This document shows, piece after piece, positions 1 to 5,936 of a stretch of DNA of 11,924 nucleotides. The position numbers were made by a program, and so were the translations under genes. Each line of letters opens with the position of its first letter. Position 1 is the first letter of the stretch. The stretch lies in the NCBI GenBank assembly GCA_902796635.1, contig CADBPU010000014.1, forward strand, positions 1-11,924, given 5' to 3'. This DNA is from an uncultured Eubacteriales bacterium. GTDB taxonomy: Bacteria; Bacillota; Clostridia; Christensenellales; UBA1242. Under the pieces are notes generated by a model that saw nothing but the letters and a program-made list of their open reading frames with translations, made no database searches and had not been told where the DNA came from.

Positions 1-156
1 CTCCTTTAAAGAGATGAAAGTGGAGAAGGTATTAAGTTATCGCTCCGACCATGGAAAGTCGACAGGTTGAGAAATCAACTGGTGGTAGAAACAAGGACAT
101 ACCTAATTAAGTTTATGGATATATTAAGAACATACACCCAAGTATGTTCTTTTTTT
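1..156 (+). ncRNA. 3' part of an unidentified structured transcript (ncRNA or leader), cut by window edge
   Basis: I see no credible protein gene here. The stretch folds into several local helices. CTCC (1-4) can pair with GGAG (22-25). AGGTAT (27-32) pairs perfectly with ATACCT (99-104) and would close a multibranch region. Inside it, CGAC (46-49) pairs with GTCG (58-61), and GTTGA (66-70) pairs with TCAAC (75-79) across a GAAA tetraloop of the GNRA type. A strong intrinsic terminator follows at 126-156. This arrangement suggests the 3' end of a non-coding RNA or a long 3' UTR whose 5' part lies before the window. I compared it from memory with RNase P, SRP RNA, tmRNA, 6S and common riboswitches and recognised none. 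A 63-codon frame starting at TTG 67 runs through the terminator and the next RNA and is most likely spurious. Confidence 0.4.
126..156 (+). terminator. Strong intrinsic terminator
   Basis: A perfect 10-bp stem, AAGAACATAC (126-135) with GTATGTTCTT (142-151), has a 6-nt loop (ACCCAA) and runs into an unbroken T tract ending at 156. It ends whatever transcript enters from the left edge, and isolates it from the promoter that begins at 175. Confidence 0.88.
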
Positions 157-174
157 GTGCTTTTCTATATATTC

Positions 175-203
175 TTGACATTTTTAATTTTATTGAATAA
201 AAT
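175..203 (+). promoter_or_regulatory. Near-consensus vegetative (sigma-A) promoter
   Basis: A perfect -35 box TTGACA (175-180) is separated by exactly 17 nt from TAAAAT (198-203), which matches the TATAAT consensus at five of six positions. The predicted start of transcription is about 209-211, precisely where the first stem of the downstream RNA (GATAG, 211) begins. It drives either a free-standing small RNA or the leader of the membrane-protein gene at 411. Confidence 0.75.
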
Positions 204-210
204 AATAACA

Positions 211-319
211 GATAGACCAGTGGTAGCTAATGACTACCGCAATTGGCTATCTTTATGAATTCAACCAAGCCTAAAAGGCATCAACTTGTGGAAACACAGC
301 ACGAAGGTTGAATTTTTTT
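211..319 (+). ncRNA. Putative small structured RNA of about 109 nt, class unknown
   Basis: The unit has its own promoter (175-203) and ends in an intrinsic terminator. Its 5' half forms one long hairpin. GATAG (211-215) pairs with CTATC (247-251), CCAGT (217-221) pairs with ATTGG (242-246, one G-U), and GGTAG (222-226) pairs with CTACC (234-238); small bulges lie between the helices and the loop is 7 nt. Its 3' half is a three-way junction closed by AATTCAACC (258-266) with GGTTGAATT (306-314). The junction holds two 4-bp hairpins: GCCT/AGGC (269-279), and TGTG-GAAA-CACA (287-298) with a GNRA loop. Seven T residues follow. Possible readings are a trans-acting small RNA, or a terminating riboswitch or attenuator for the membrane protein at 411. 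I do not recognise the class. Promoter, paired helices and terminator together make an RNA gene likely, but its function is unknown. Confidence 0.6.
258..319 (+). terminator. Branched intrinsic terminator of the small RNA
   Basis: The 9-bp closing stem (258-266 with 306-314) contains two inner hairpins rather than a single loop and is followed directly by a T run (313-319). A multibranch terminator is unusual. If a ligand or partner RNA stabilised or opened the junction, this could act as a switch for the gene at 411. Confidence 0.65.
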
Positions 320-384
320 ATGCATATTTTCAATTCTATAAAATATAACAAATAATTTTGCTATTTAACAATATTATGCTAACA

Positions 385-408
385 TATAATATATATTCAA
401 AGGAGGGG
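385..408 (+). promoter_or_regulatory. -10-like box and strong ribosome binding site for the membrane protein
   Basis: AAAGGAGGGG (399-408) is a near-perfect Shine-Dalgarno sequence, 2 nt before ATG 411 as counted from the last G, with the AGGAGG core ending 4 nt before it. A TATAAT hexamer at 385-390 could be a -10 box, but no convincing -35 stands 16-18 nt upstream and the start site would fall very near the ribosome binding site. The ribosome binding site is convincing; the promoter is only a possibility. Confidence 0.5.
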
Positions 409-410
409 TT

Positions 411-704
411 ATGGAAGAAGAAAAAGTTGAAGTAAAAGAAGAACCAAAAGCAAAAGAAGAATTAAAAATTTCTCAATCTGCACTTGCAGTTTGTATGGCA
501 TTGTTCGCACTATTTTTATTTGTTCTTTGCAGAATTTTGATTATCTTTGGAGTTGGCAGTGGCACATTCTATGGAATTATGAGTATTGTTATGTACGCAC
601 TCCCACTTGCAGGTCTAGTTTGGTCTTATGTTAGAAACAGAAAACCAAGTTTTGAATTCTGGCTCAATGTTATAGTGTTTGCTTTGGTTGTTTGGAAATT
701 CTAA
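411..704 (+). CDS. Small three-helix membrane protein, unknown function
   Basis: A 97-residue protein that I do not recognise. Residues 2-20 are a highly charged Glu/Lys-rich, presumably cytoplasmic tail. Three hydrophobic segments follow, at about 22-48, 53-74 and 81-96, the last reaching the C terminus. A short Arg-Asn-Arg-Lys loop (75-78) separates helices two and three and would be cytoplasmic by the positive-inside rule. The start is supported by an excellent Shine-Dalgarno sequence at 399-408. It lies about 90 nt downstream of the small RNA terminator, so it may be read by leakage through that terminator or from its own promoter. It could be a small integral membrane accessory protein or a stress-related membrane peptide; nothing in the sequence decides. 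That it is a real gene is likely from the ribosome binding site and the coherent membrane topology. Confidence 0.8.
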   Translation: MEEEKVEVKEEPKAKEELKISQSALAVCMALFALFLFVLCRILIIFGVGSGTFYGIMSIVMYALPLAGLVWSYVRNRKPSFEFWLNVIVFALVVWKF

Positions 705-767
705 AAAAAATAACAAATTATCGCATTTTTGACTATTTTTAGTATAATTTTGCTTTAATTTGTTTTT
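703..767 (+). terminator. Weak candidate terminator after the membrane protein
   Basis: AACAAATTA (712-720) is complementary to TAATTTGTT (756-764). It is flanked by an A run on the left and a T run on the right, so that a long stem could form with a 35-nt AT-rich loop. The large loop and absence of G-C pairs make it doubtful. The remaining spacer to 865 is almost pure A and T, and I see nothing else in it. Confidence 0.25.
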
Positions 768-865
768 TTATGCTTTTATATAAATATTTAATATAAATAT
801 ATATATTATAAAATCAATATTATTTTTTTTGATTAAATTTTTTTTGTTTGTCAAAAATATAAATT

Positions 866-1105
866 ATGAAAAGAAATTTGGAAACGATAGAAAGTGTAAG
901 AAATAGACTGGAAGCACTCAAAGGTCATGACGTGAAATTTCAGGTGAACAAGGGTAGAAAAAGGTATGTCAGTTTCAACGCAAAAGTGACTGCAACATAT
1001 CCTAGTGTTTTTACTATATTTGCAGAAACGGAAGAGCAAAAAGAAAGAAGTTATAGTTATACAGAAGTTTTGTGTGGGAATGTAAAGGTAAGCACAAGAG
1101 TATAA
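866..1105 (+). CDS. veg: Veg family protein
   Basis: A 79-residue protein matching the Veg family (former DUF1021). The family hallmarks are visible: a basic N-terminal part with a Gly-Arg-Lys segment (residues 30-33), the conserved T-Y-P-S-V-F motif (about 44-49), and the C-terminal S-Y-S-Y-x-x-V-L block (62-69) ending in a V-K-V strand. Length is typical (about 80-90 residues). In Bacillus subtilis Veg is a highly expressed small protein that stimulates biofilm genes by antagonising SinR; whether that applies here is unknown. In Clostridia veg commonly sits beside yabG and the DUF3794-LysM (sipL) gene, as it does here. No Shine-Dalgarno sequence stands before ATG 866. The upstream ~100 nt are extremely AT-rich and may serve as an unstructured leader. 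A clear terminator follows. Confidence 0.92.
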   Translation: MKRNLETIESVRNRLEALKGHDVKFQVNKGRKRYVSFNAKVTATYPSVFTIFAETEEQKERSYSYTEVLCGNVKVSTRV

Positions 1106-1167
1106 TGTTATAATCTATATTAATAAATTATTTCATTAACAATTAAATGTAATATATCATAAAATAG

Positions 1168-1207
1168 AAATAAAGTTTTGAAAATCACTTTATTTTTATT
1201 TTTTTTG
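1168..1207 (+). terminator. Intrinsic terminator after veg
   Basis: A perfect 9-bp stem AAATAAAGT (1168-1176) with ACTTTATTT (1187-1195) has a 10-nt loop and is followed by a long T-rich tail (1193-1206). It separates veg from sipL, so the two neighbours are independent transcription units despite shared orientation. Confidence 0.75.
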
Positions 1208-1235
1208 CATATTTGAAATTTTTCTTTTATACAAT
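1207..1235 (+). promoter_or_regulatory. Sigma-E-type (mother-cell) promoter of sipL
   Basis: GCATATT (1207-1213) and TATACAAT (1228-1235) are separated by 14 nt. The known sigma-E consensus of Bacillus is approximately an ATATT -35 and a CATACAnT -10 with about 14 nt between. The -35 core is intact and the -10 differs only at its first base. It starts right after the veg terminator and predicts initiation about 20 nt before the sipL ribosome binding region. Clostridial sipL is known to be made in the mother cell under sigma-E, which fits. Confidence 0.75.
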
Positions 1236-1250
1236 ATACTAATTGATTAA

Positions 1251-1256
1251 GGGAGG
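1251..1256 (+). promoter_or_regulatory. Ribosome binding site fixing the sipL start
   Basis: GGGAGG stands 7 nt before ATG 1264. An in-frame TTG at 1243 and an ATG at 1258 would place this site inside the gene or abutting the start codon, so ATG 1264 is the chosen start. Confidence 0.85.
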
Positions 1257-1263
1257 AATGTTA

Positions 1264-2811
1264 ATGAAAACAGACAAAATTACATCTTCATACAATAAAA
1301 ATTTGGGGGAACACCAATTTGTGGTTGATGTATTAATGCAAAAGAGTGGCGAAGAAAACATAAGCAAGGTTTTGGGTACAAACAGTGAGGCATATATTGA
1401 TGAAATTGAAATGCTAAATGGCGAGGCACATTATAGTGGTGCAGTTGTTTTTAATTTGCTTTATGTTGATGAAAATGGCGAAAATCATGTTTTGTCTGAA
1501 AAAGTTGACATAAATGGAAAAGTAGAAAATGACCAAATCACACCACTCATGAAGCCGTTTTATTCAGTAGAAGTTGTTGAAACAAAAGTTGATAGTGCAG
1601 ATGGTGATGGGGCAAGAGTTCATGCAACAATCAATCTAAAACTAAATACTTTTAATACGGAAGAAGTGGAAGAAGTGGTTGTTGATGATGATAGTGTCGA
1701 AGTCAATAGAGAAGAAGTAAATGTGAAAACAATTGTTTCAAACGGAACAAAAGCTTTTGAATTAAGCGAAGAATATGACACAAAAAGTGATGTAAAAAAA
1801 GTTTTGCTCACAACTTATCATTTGGAACTTAAAAATGTGAGTGCAGGAACAGGATATTTTACAGTTGAAGGAAATATGTTTGTAAATTCTCTTTTGGAAG
1901 TTCAAACAGAAGAAGGACTAACACTCAAAAACTTTATGCAAACAATTCCTTTCAAAGAAGAATTGGAAGACGAAGCATTGCAAAAAGATGATGAAGTATA
2001 TGCATTTTTGTATGCAAGACCACAAGATGTCAGTGTGATGCTAGTTAATGCAGAAGTAACAGAAGAAGGAGCAACGCCTGTCAATAGTACCCTAAAAATT
2101 GAAGCAAAAGTTAATGTTAGATATGTTGCAGAAAGGTCAATGCAAGCAGAAATCTATACTGATGCATTTTCTATGACAAACAAAACAAATCTTGTCAGCG
2201 GAACATTCCAAACAGCAAAGCCAACAAGACTTGAAAAATTTAGTGCAACAATAGATGGGCAAACAGTGATTGGCGATGATGAGTCAAGAATTGCAAAAGT
2301 TTGTGCAGTGACAAATGAACATTTGCTTGTTGCAAATTCAACGGTTCAAGATGGCGAACTTACTATTGAAGGTGTTGCGTACGCAACAATAATTTATTTA
2401 ACTGATGATGATGTGCCAACAACAAACAGTTTGGATATAGAAATTCCTTTCAGTAATAAATTTGAAGTTGGAAACGACTTTGATGGCGAAATATTTGTGA
2501 CAAGTGATATCACAGATGTTGATGCAAAAGTCAAAAAAGGAAAAGAAGTAAATGTTAGTTTAGACGTTTGTTTCTGGGTTTTTGAATATGACACAGAAAC
2601 GCAAGTAGCATTGAAAGATATTGAACTAACAGAACAACTCCCAAAAAGTGAATATAGTTTGGAAATGTATATTGCACCAAAAGGCAGTACACTTTGGGAT
2701 GTGTTGAAACATATGCTTGTGACAGAAGATGTGCTTATGACTCAAAATCCAGGATTAGTATTCCCACTTGACACAACAAAGACAATAGTCCATTTTAGAC
2801 AAAATGTATAA
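1264..2811 (+). CDS. sipL: SipL-like spore coat morphogenetic protein (DUF3794 repeats + LysM)
   Basis: A 515-residue acidic protein with no signal peptide, expected in the mother-cell cytoplasm at the forespore surface. Three DUF3794 (SPOCS-type) beta-rich repeats are visible at roughly residues 33-125, 178-290 and 335-435. Each has the pattern of a G-x-V/A-x-F/I-x-x-x-Y-V/L strand followed by an acidic hairpin. The C terminus (about 466-511) is a LysM domain with the K-G-S-T-L-W-D-V and Q-N-P-G-L core. In Clostridioides difficile SipL has the same arrangement, is the functional counterpart of SpoVID, and uses its LysM to bind the coat ATPase SpoIVA and attach the coat to the outer forespore membrane. 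Length is close to that of SipL. Position after veg, in its own unit behind a sigma-E-type promoter, supports the call. The ispE gene that I recall following in Clostridium is absent; spoIIR comes next. Many unnamed DUF3794-LysM paralogues exist, so the exact symbol is less sure than the family. Confidence 0.88.
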   Translation: MKTDKITSSYNKNLGEHQFVVDVLMQKSGEENISKVLGTNSEAYIDEIEMLNGEAHYSGAVVFNLLYVDENGENHVLSEKVDINGKVENDQITPLMKPFYSVEVVETKVDSADGDGARVHATINLKLNTFNTEEVEEVVVDDDSVEVNREEVNVKTIVSNGTKAFELSEEYDTKSDVKKVLLTTYHLELKNVSAGTGYFTVEGNMFVNSLLEVQTEEGLTLKNFMQTIPFKEELEDEALQKDDEVYAFLYARPQDVSVMLVNAEVTEEGATPVNSTLKIEAKVNVRYVAERSMQAEIYTDAFSMTNKTNLVSGTFQTAKPTRLEKFSATIDGQTVIGDDESRIAKVCAVTNEHLLVANSTVQDGELTIEGVAYATIIYLTDDDVPTTNSLDIEIPFSNKFEVGNDFDGEIFVTSDITDVDAKVKKGKEVNVSLDVCFWVFEYDTETQVALKDIELTEQLPKSEYSLEMYIAPKGSTLWDVLKHMLVTEDVLMTQNPGLVFPLDTTKTIVHFRQNV

Positions 2812-2852
2812 AGCATTAGCAATAAAAAAATTAAAAATTTGCAAAAAATTAC

Positions 2853-2884
2853 AAAAAAAGCATTGAAATATATGCTTTTTTTAT
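2853..2884 (+). terminator. Intrinsic terminator after sipL
   Basis: AAAAAAAGCAT (2853-2863) pairs along its full length with ATGCTTTTTTT (2872-2882) around an 8-nt loop. The T run provides the terminator tail and the A run makes the element potentially bidirectional. It isolates sipL from spoIIR. Confidence 0.7.
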
Positions 2885-2926
2885 TATTTTTACGTTATTT
2901 TTGTAAAAATAGTTAAAAATTATAGT

Positions 2927-3478
2927 ATGAAAAAGATTTTTGTTGCTTGCATTATTATAGTTATATCATTAAGTATTTTTGGCATAATTTTTAGTAGCCA
3001 AAATCAAATTAGGACAAATAAACTTACAAACGCTGATTATTTAAGAATACATATCAGGGCAAATTCTAATGACGAAGTTGACCAAAATATAAAGTATCAA
3101 ATAAAAGAGAAATATATTGAATTTTTGACGCCCAAAATTGCTTTTTGCAGTTCCAAACAAGATGTTGTAAATTTAGTTGATGCAGAGAAAACTAATCTTG
3201 AAAATTTGGCAAATTCTGTCTTGAAAGAAAATGGCTTTGAATATCAATCAAAAGTATCAATCAAAAGTGAAATGTTCCCTACAAGGACGTATGAAGATTA
3301 TACGCTTCAAAGTGGAGTATATGATGCTTTGATTGTTGAACTTGGAAAGGCAGAAGGCAATAATTGGTGGTGTGTTATTTATCCACCGCTTTGTTTTACA
3401 AATTATCAAGCAACAAATTTTTCTAGTGTTGTTTATAAAAGTAAAATTTGGGAAATAATTAAACAGTTTTTTAGTTAG
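2927..3478 (+). CDS. spoIIR: Stage II sporulation protein R
   Basis: A 183-residue secreted or membrane-anchored protein. Residues 1-23 form a signal peptide or anchor with an early Lys-Lys pair and a hydrophobic core. The family signatures are clear: L-R-I-H-I-R-A-N-S (39-47), F-P-T-R-T-Y (117-122), and the Gly-rich stretch leading to N-W-W-C-V-I-Y-P-P-L-C-F (146-157). SpoIIR is made in the forespore under sigma-F, exported into the intermembrane space, and activates the protease SpoIIGA, which processes pro-sigma-E in the mother cell. Here it ends about 26 residues after the Cys-Phe motif, somewhat shorter than the roughly 220-residue Bacillus protein. No Shine-Dalgarno is visible before ATG 2927, and I could not find a persuasive sigma-F promoter. 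The stop codon overlaps the ribosome binding site of sleB, indicating co-transcription. Confidence 0.95.
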   Translation: MKKIFVACIIIVISLSIFGIIFSSQNQIRTNKLTNADYLRIHIRANSNDEVDQNIKYQIKEKYIEFLTPKIAFCSSKQDVVNLVDAEKTNLENLANSVLKENGFEYQSKVSIKSEMFPTRTYEDYTLQSGVYDALIVELGKAEGNNWWCVIYPPLCFTNYQATNFSSVVYKSKIWEIIKQFFS

Positions 3479-3486
3479 GAGTAAAA

Positions 3487-4440
3487 ATGATACAAAAAAA
3501 AGATAATGTTGAAGCAAACAACCAAAAATTTACTTTAAGCAGTAAGAATAATGCAAAAAAAACAACATCAAAAAATAAGAAGAAAAATCTTGCGGAAATA
3601 AAAATGGCAATTAAAACGCCCAAAGATAATCAAACAAAAAAGAGTAGTGAAATTGGTTTTTTGAATAACAAAAAAAATGATGCCGAAATTGCAAGAGAAA
3701 AATACTCTATGAATATAAAGTCAGAAAAGCAAAAGCAAGATGAAATTTCTGGTAAAAAAGAAATGAATTTTCAAGATGCCAAAACACACTCAAAGGGCAT
3801 TGTTGCAATTCTGCTAGTTTTTGTATTAAGTGTATTTTCTATTGGTAGTGTTATCGTTGCTGGCAATCTATCAAACACCACAACAATTTCTGCAAATGTA
3901 AATAACACTAGGATTGTTCAAGCAAAACTTTCAAGTTTGGGCTATTATGATAAAGAAATTGATGGAATTTATGACAAAGATACTATTGATGCAATAAAAA
4001 ACTATCAAGCAGACAAAAACCTTGCTGTGACAGGTAGTTTGGATAGTGCCACAACAACAGCTTTGGGTGTTACTGATAATGCACAAGCAAACAGTGATTT
4101 GTACTTGCTTGCAAAACTTATATATAGTGAAGCAAGGGGAGAAATTTATCAAGGTCAAGTTGCAGTTGGTGCAGTTGTTTTGAATAGGGTTGCAGATGCA
4201 GGATTTCCTAACACACTTCAAGGAGTAATCTATCAGCCATGGGCATTCACTGCACTACATGATGGGCAGTTTTCACTTGAACCAAACACAACAGCATACA
4301 ATGCCGCACAAGACGCCATGAATGGTTGGGATCCAACTTATGGCTGTTTGTATTATTACAATCCAAAAACGGCAACAAGCAGTTGGATATTTTCAAGAAC
4401 CATTGCTGTTACGATAGGCAACCATGTTTTTTGTTATTAA
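3487..4440 (+). CDS. sleB: Spore cortex-lytic enzyme SleB with unusual Lys-rich N-terminal extension
   Basis: A 317-residue cell-wall hydrolase. A peptidoglycan-binding domain (PG_binding_1) spans about 143-194, with the L-G-Y-Y-x-x-x-I-D-G-I-Y-D core. The catalytic Hydrolase_2/SleB domain spans about 204-317. It contains I-Y-S-E-A-R-G-E (212-219), whose first Glu (215) corresponds to the catalytic residue of the family, then Q-V-A-V-G-A-V-V-L-N-R (224-234) and P-W-A-F (251-254). SleB is a lytic transglycosylase that cleaves muramic-delta-lactam cortex at germination. Family members usually begin with a plain signal peptide. Here about 100 polar, Lys/Asn-rich residues precede a single membrane helix (about 104-126), predicting a signal-anchor protein with a basic cytoplasmic tail. 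AGGAG (3477-3481) precedes ATG 3487 and overlaps the spoIIR stop, so the start is well supported. ypeB, the usual partner, follows. Confidence 0.93.
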   Translation: MIQKKDNVEANNQKFTLSSKNNAKKTTSKNKKKNLAEIKMAIKTPKDNQTKKSSEIGFLNNKKNDAEIAREKYSMNIKSEKQKQDEISGKKEMNFQDAKTHSKGIVAILLVFVLSVFSIGSVIVAGNLSNTTTISANVNNTRIVQAKLSSLGYYDKEIDGIYDKDTIDAIKNYQADKNLAVTGSLDSATTTALGVTDNAQANSDLYLLAKLIYSEARGEIYQGQVAVGAVVLNRVADAGFPNTLQGVIYQPWAFTALHDGQFSLEPNTTAYNAAQDAMNGWDPTYGCLYYYNPKTATSSWIFSRTIAVTIGNHVFCY

Positions 4441-4576
4441 TAAAAATTAGTTAAAAACAATTAAATTTTATTAAAAAATCAATAAAAATGCCGTTAAAAT
4501 TTAAGATTTGATAAAAATATTTTAAGATATGAACATATGTGATTATACAAATAAATAAAAAAGATAGGAGAAATTT

Positions 4577-5905
4577 ATGAGAAAGACTAGAACATTCGTT
4601 GCTGTTATTGTTGCACTTTTGGTGTTTTCCGGAGTGCTTGCAGCAGGTTGGATTGGTAGTAATAATCAAGCCAATTTGTATGCTGGCAGATTGGAAAACA
4701 CATATCAAAAATCTTTTAGCGAACTTGTTACAAACATAAATAGTATTGAAATAACCATGAGCAAAGCACTCATTAGTGTTGACAATGAAAAAAAACAGCA
4801 ACTATATCAAAATATCAATCAACTTTGCACTTTGTGTGGCACAAATCTTGGCAATTTGCCGGTCAATCACAAAAGTATTGTTGAAACAACAAAATTTATA
4901 AATCAACTTGGTGGTTTTAGTTATTATCTCTCACAAAAATTAAAAAACAATCAGTCAATGACAGATGCTGACAACAATTCTATAAATGAGTTGTATAATT
5001 GGTGTGTTTATGTTCAAGGAGTTATTAATGAATATGCAAACAATCAAGACGGCAGTTTTAATATTTTGAATAATGCAAATTTTAATGATACTTCAACAGG
5101 TTTTGAAGAGATGTTTTCAAACACTTCTGCAACAGGCGTTGAATTTCCAACATTGATTTATGACGGACCATTTTCAGACAGTATAAAAAATAAAGCAGTA
5201 AAAGGACTTGAAGATTTTGAAATTACAGAAGATGAGGCAAAACAACTTTTGCAAAAAGCGTTTGCTGATTATAATATAAAAAATTTAACTTACACCGGCA
5301 TGACAGAAGGCACTTTTTTGTCATACAATCTCACTTTTGAAACAACACATAGAACTTATTATGCCAATATCACAAAAAAGGGTGGACTTCTTCTTAATGT
5401 TTCAAGTTATGGTACACAAGGGACTGATGTGTTAAAATTAAAAGATGCTGAAACAGAAGCAGAACTTTTTGCCCATAATCTTGGTTTTACTGATATGAAA
5501 AGTGTTTGGGGAACAATTTTGGATGGCGTGGCTTATGTAAATCTAGTGCCAATCATTAATAATGTTATGATTTATCCTGATATGATAAAAGTAAAAGTCA
5601 CGCTTGACACTGGCTCTATTATTGGTTGGGAAGCCACGAGTTATGCTTATAATCATGACAATAGAGATGATTTTAATTTTGAAATTACAGAAGCAAACGC
5701 AAGGAATATGGTTAGTCCAGAGTTAAGTATATTATCTATAAAAAAGTGCATAATTCCACAAGAATATGGTGAAGAACAACTCTGTTATGAGTATAAATGC
5801 ACATATAATAATTATACTTATTATGTCTATATTTCCGGCAAAACAGGTATAGAAATTGACACTTTGCGAGTAGTAAAAACCTATGCGGGAGATTTGTTGC
5901 AATAA
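4577..5905 (+). CDS. ypeB: Germination protein YpeB
   Basis: A 442-residue protein with an N-terminal membrane anchor (about 7-26), then a helical region (35-160) with the family pattern Y-Q-K-S-F-S-E-L-V-x-N-I-x-x-I-E (43-58). The conserved P-T-L-I-Y-D-G-P-F-S-D (191-201) follows. Three PepSY-like modules form the C-terminal half, at about 214-280, 288-355 and 368-435, each opening with an acidic helix (for example I-T-E-D-E-A-K-Q-L-L). YpeB is required for correct placement and stability of SleB in the spore; the two depend on each other. AGGAG (4566-4570) stands 6 nt before ATG 4577. The 136-nt gap after sleB has no convincing terminator, so read-through from sleB is plausible, though a separate forespore promoter cannot be ruled out. 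Length is normal for the family. Confidence 0.95.
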   Translation: MRKTRTFVAVIVALLVFSGVLAAGWIGSNNQANLYAGRLENTYQKSFSELVTNINSIEITMSKALISVDNEKKQQLYQNINQLCTLCGTNLGNLPVNHKSIVETTKFINQLGGFSYYLSQKLKNNQSMTDADNNSINELYNWCVYVQGVINEYANNQDGSFNILNNANFNDTSTGFEEMFSNTSATGVEFPTLIYDGPFSDSIKNKAVKGLEDFEITEDEAKQLLQKAFADYNIKNLTYTGMTEGTFLSYNLTFETTHRTYYANITKKGGLLLNVSSYGTQGTDVLKLKDAETEAELFAHNLGFTDMKSVWGTILDGVAYVNLVPIINNVMIYPDMIKVKVTLDTGSIIGWEATSYAYNHDNRDDFNFEITEANARNMVSPELSILSIKKCIIPQEYGEEQLCYEYKCTYNNYTYYVYISGKTGIEIDTLRVVKTYAGDLLQ

Positions 5906-5936
5906 AAAATCCAAGTTTATGACTTGGATTATTTTT
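5903..5936. terminator. Bidirectional terminator between ypeB and the XRE gene
   Basis: A perfect 9-bp stem AATCCAAGT (5908-5916) with ACTTGGATT (5922-5930) has a 5-nt loop, an A run on its left and a T run on its right. It can end ypeB on the plus strand and the convergent XRE gene on the minus strand, whose stop codon is at 5935-5937. Confidence 0.82.

Noticed and set aside
1..10. CTCCTTTAAA at the left edge resembles the anti-Shine-Dalgarno 3' end of 16S rRNA
   Set aside because: The bases before it are not visible and no spacer tRNA or 23S rRNA follows; a short match is not evidence of an rRNA operon.
67..258. A 63-codon open frame starting at TTG in the left intergenic region
   Set aside because: It crosses a strong terminator and the promoter and first hairpin of the small RNA, has no ribosome binding site, and gives a low-complexity hydrophobic product typical of AT-rich noise.
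279..319. Slight resemblance of the small RNA 3' end to Cas9 tracrRNA (ATCAACTT, GAAA loop, T run)
   Set aside because: No repeat array, anti-repeat or cas gene is present, and the shared strings are too short to mean anything.
1243..1263. TTG at 1243 or ATG at 1258 as the start of the SipL-like gene
   Set aside because: The ribosome binding site 1251-1256 would then be inside or touching the coding region; ATG 1264 has ideal 7-nt spacing.
2883..2926. Possible sigma-F promoter in front of spoIIR (weak matches such as TGTAAAAAT)
   Set aside because: No -35 element stands at the right distance, and AT-rich sequence gives such partial -10 matches by chance.
4441..4576. AAATTTTA / TAAAATTT inverted repeat between sleB and ypeB as a terminator, and CATATGT as a sigma-G -10
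   Set aside because: The stem is only A-T pairs with a loop of about 24 nt and no T tail; the sigma-G match lacks two consensus bases and a -35.
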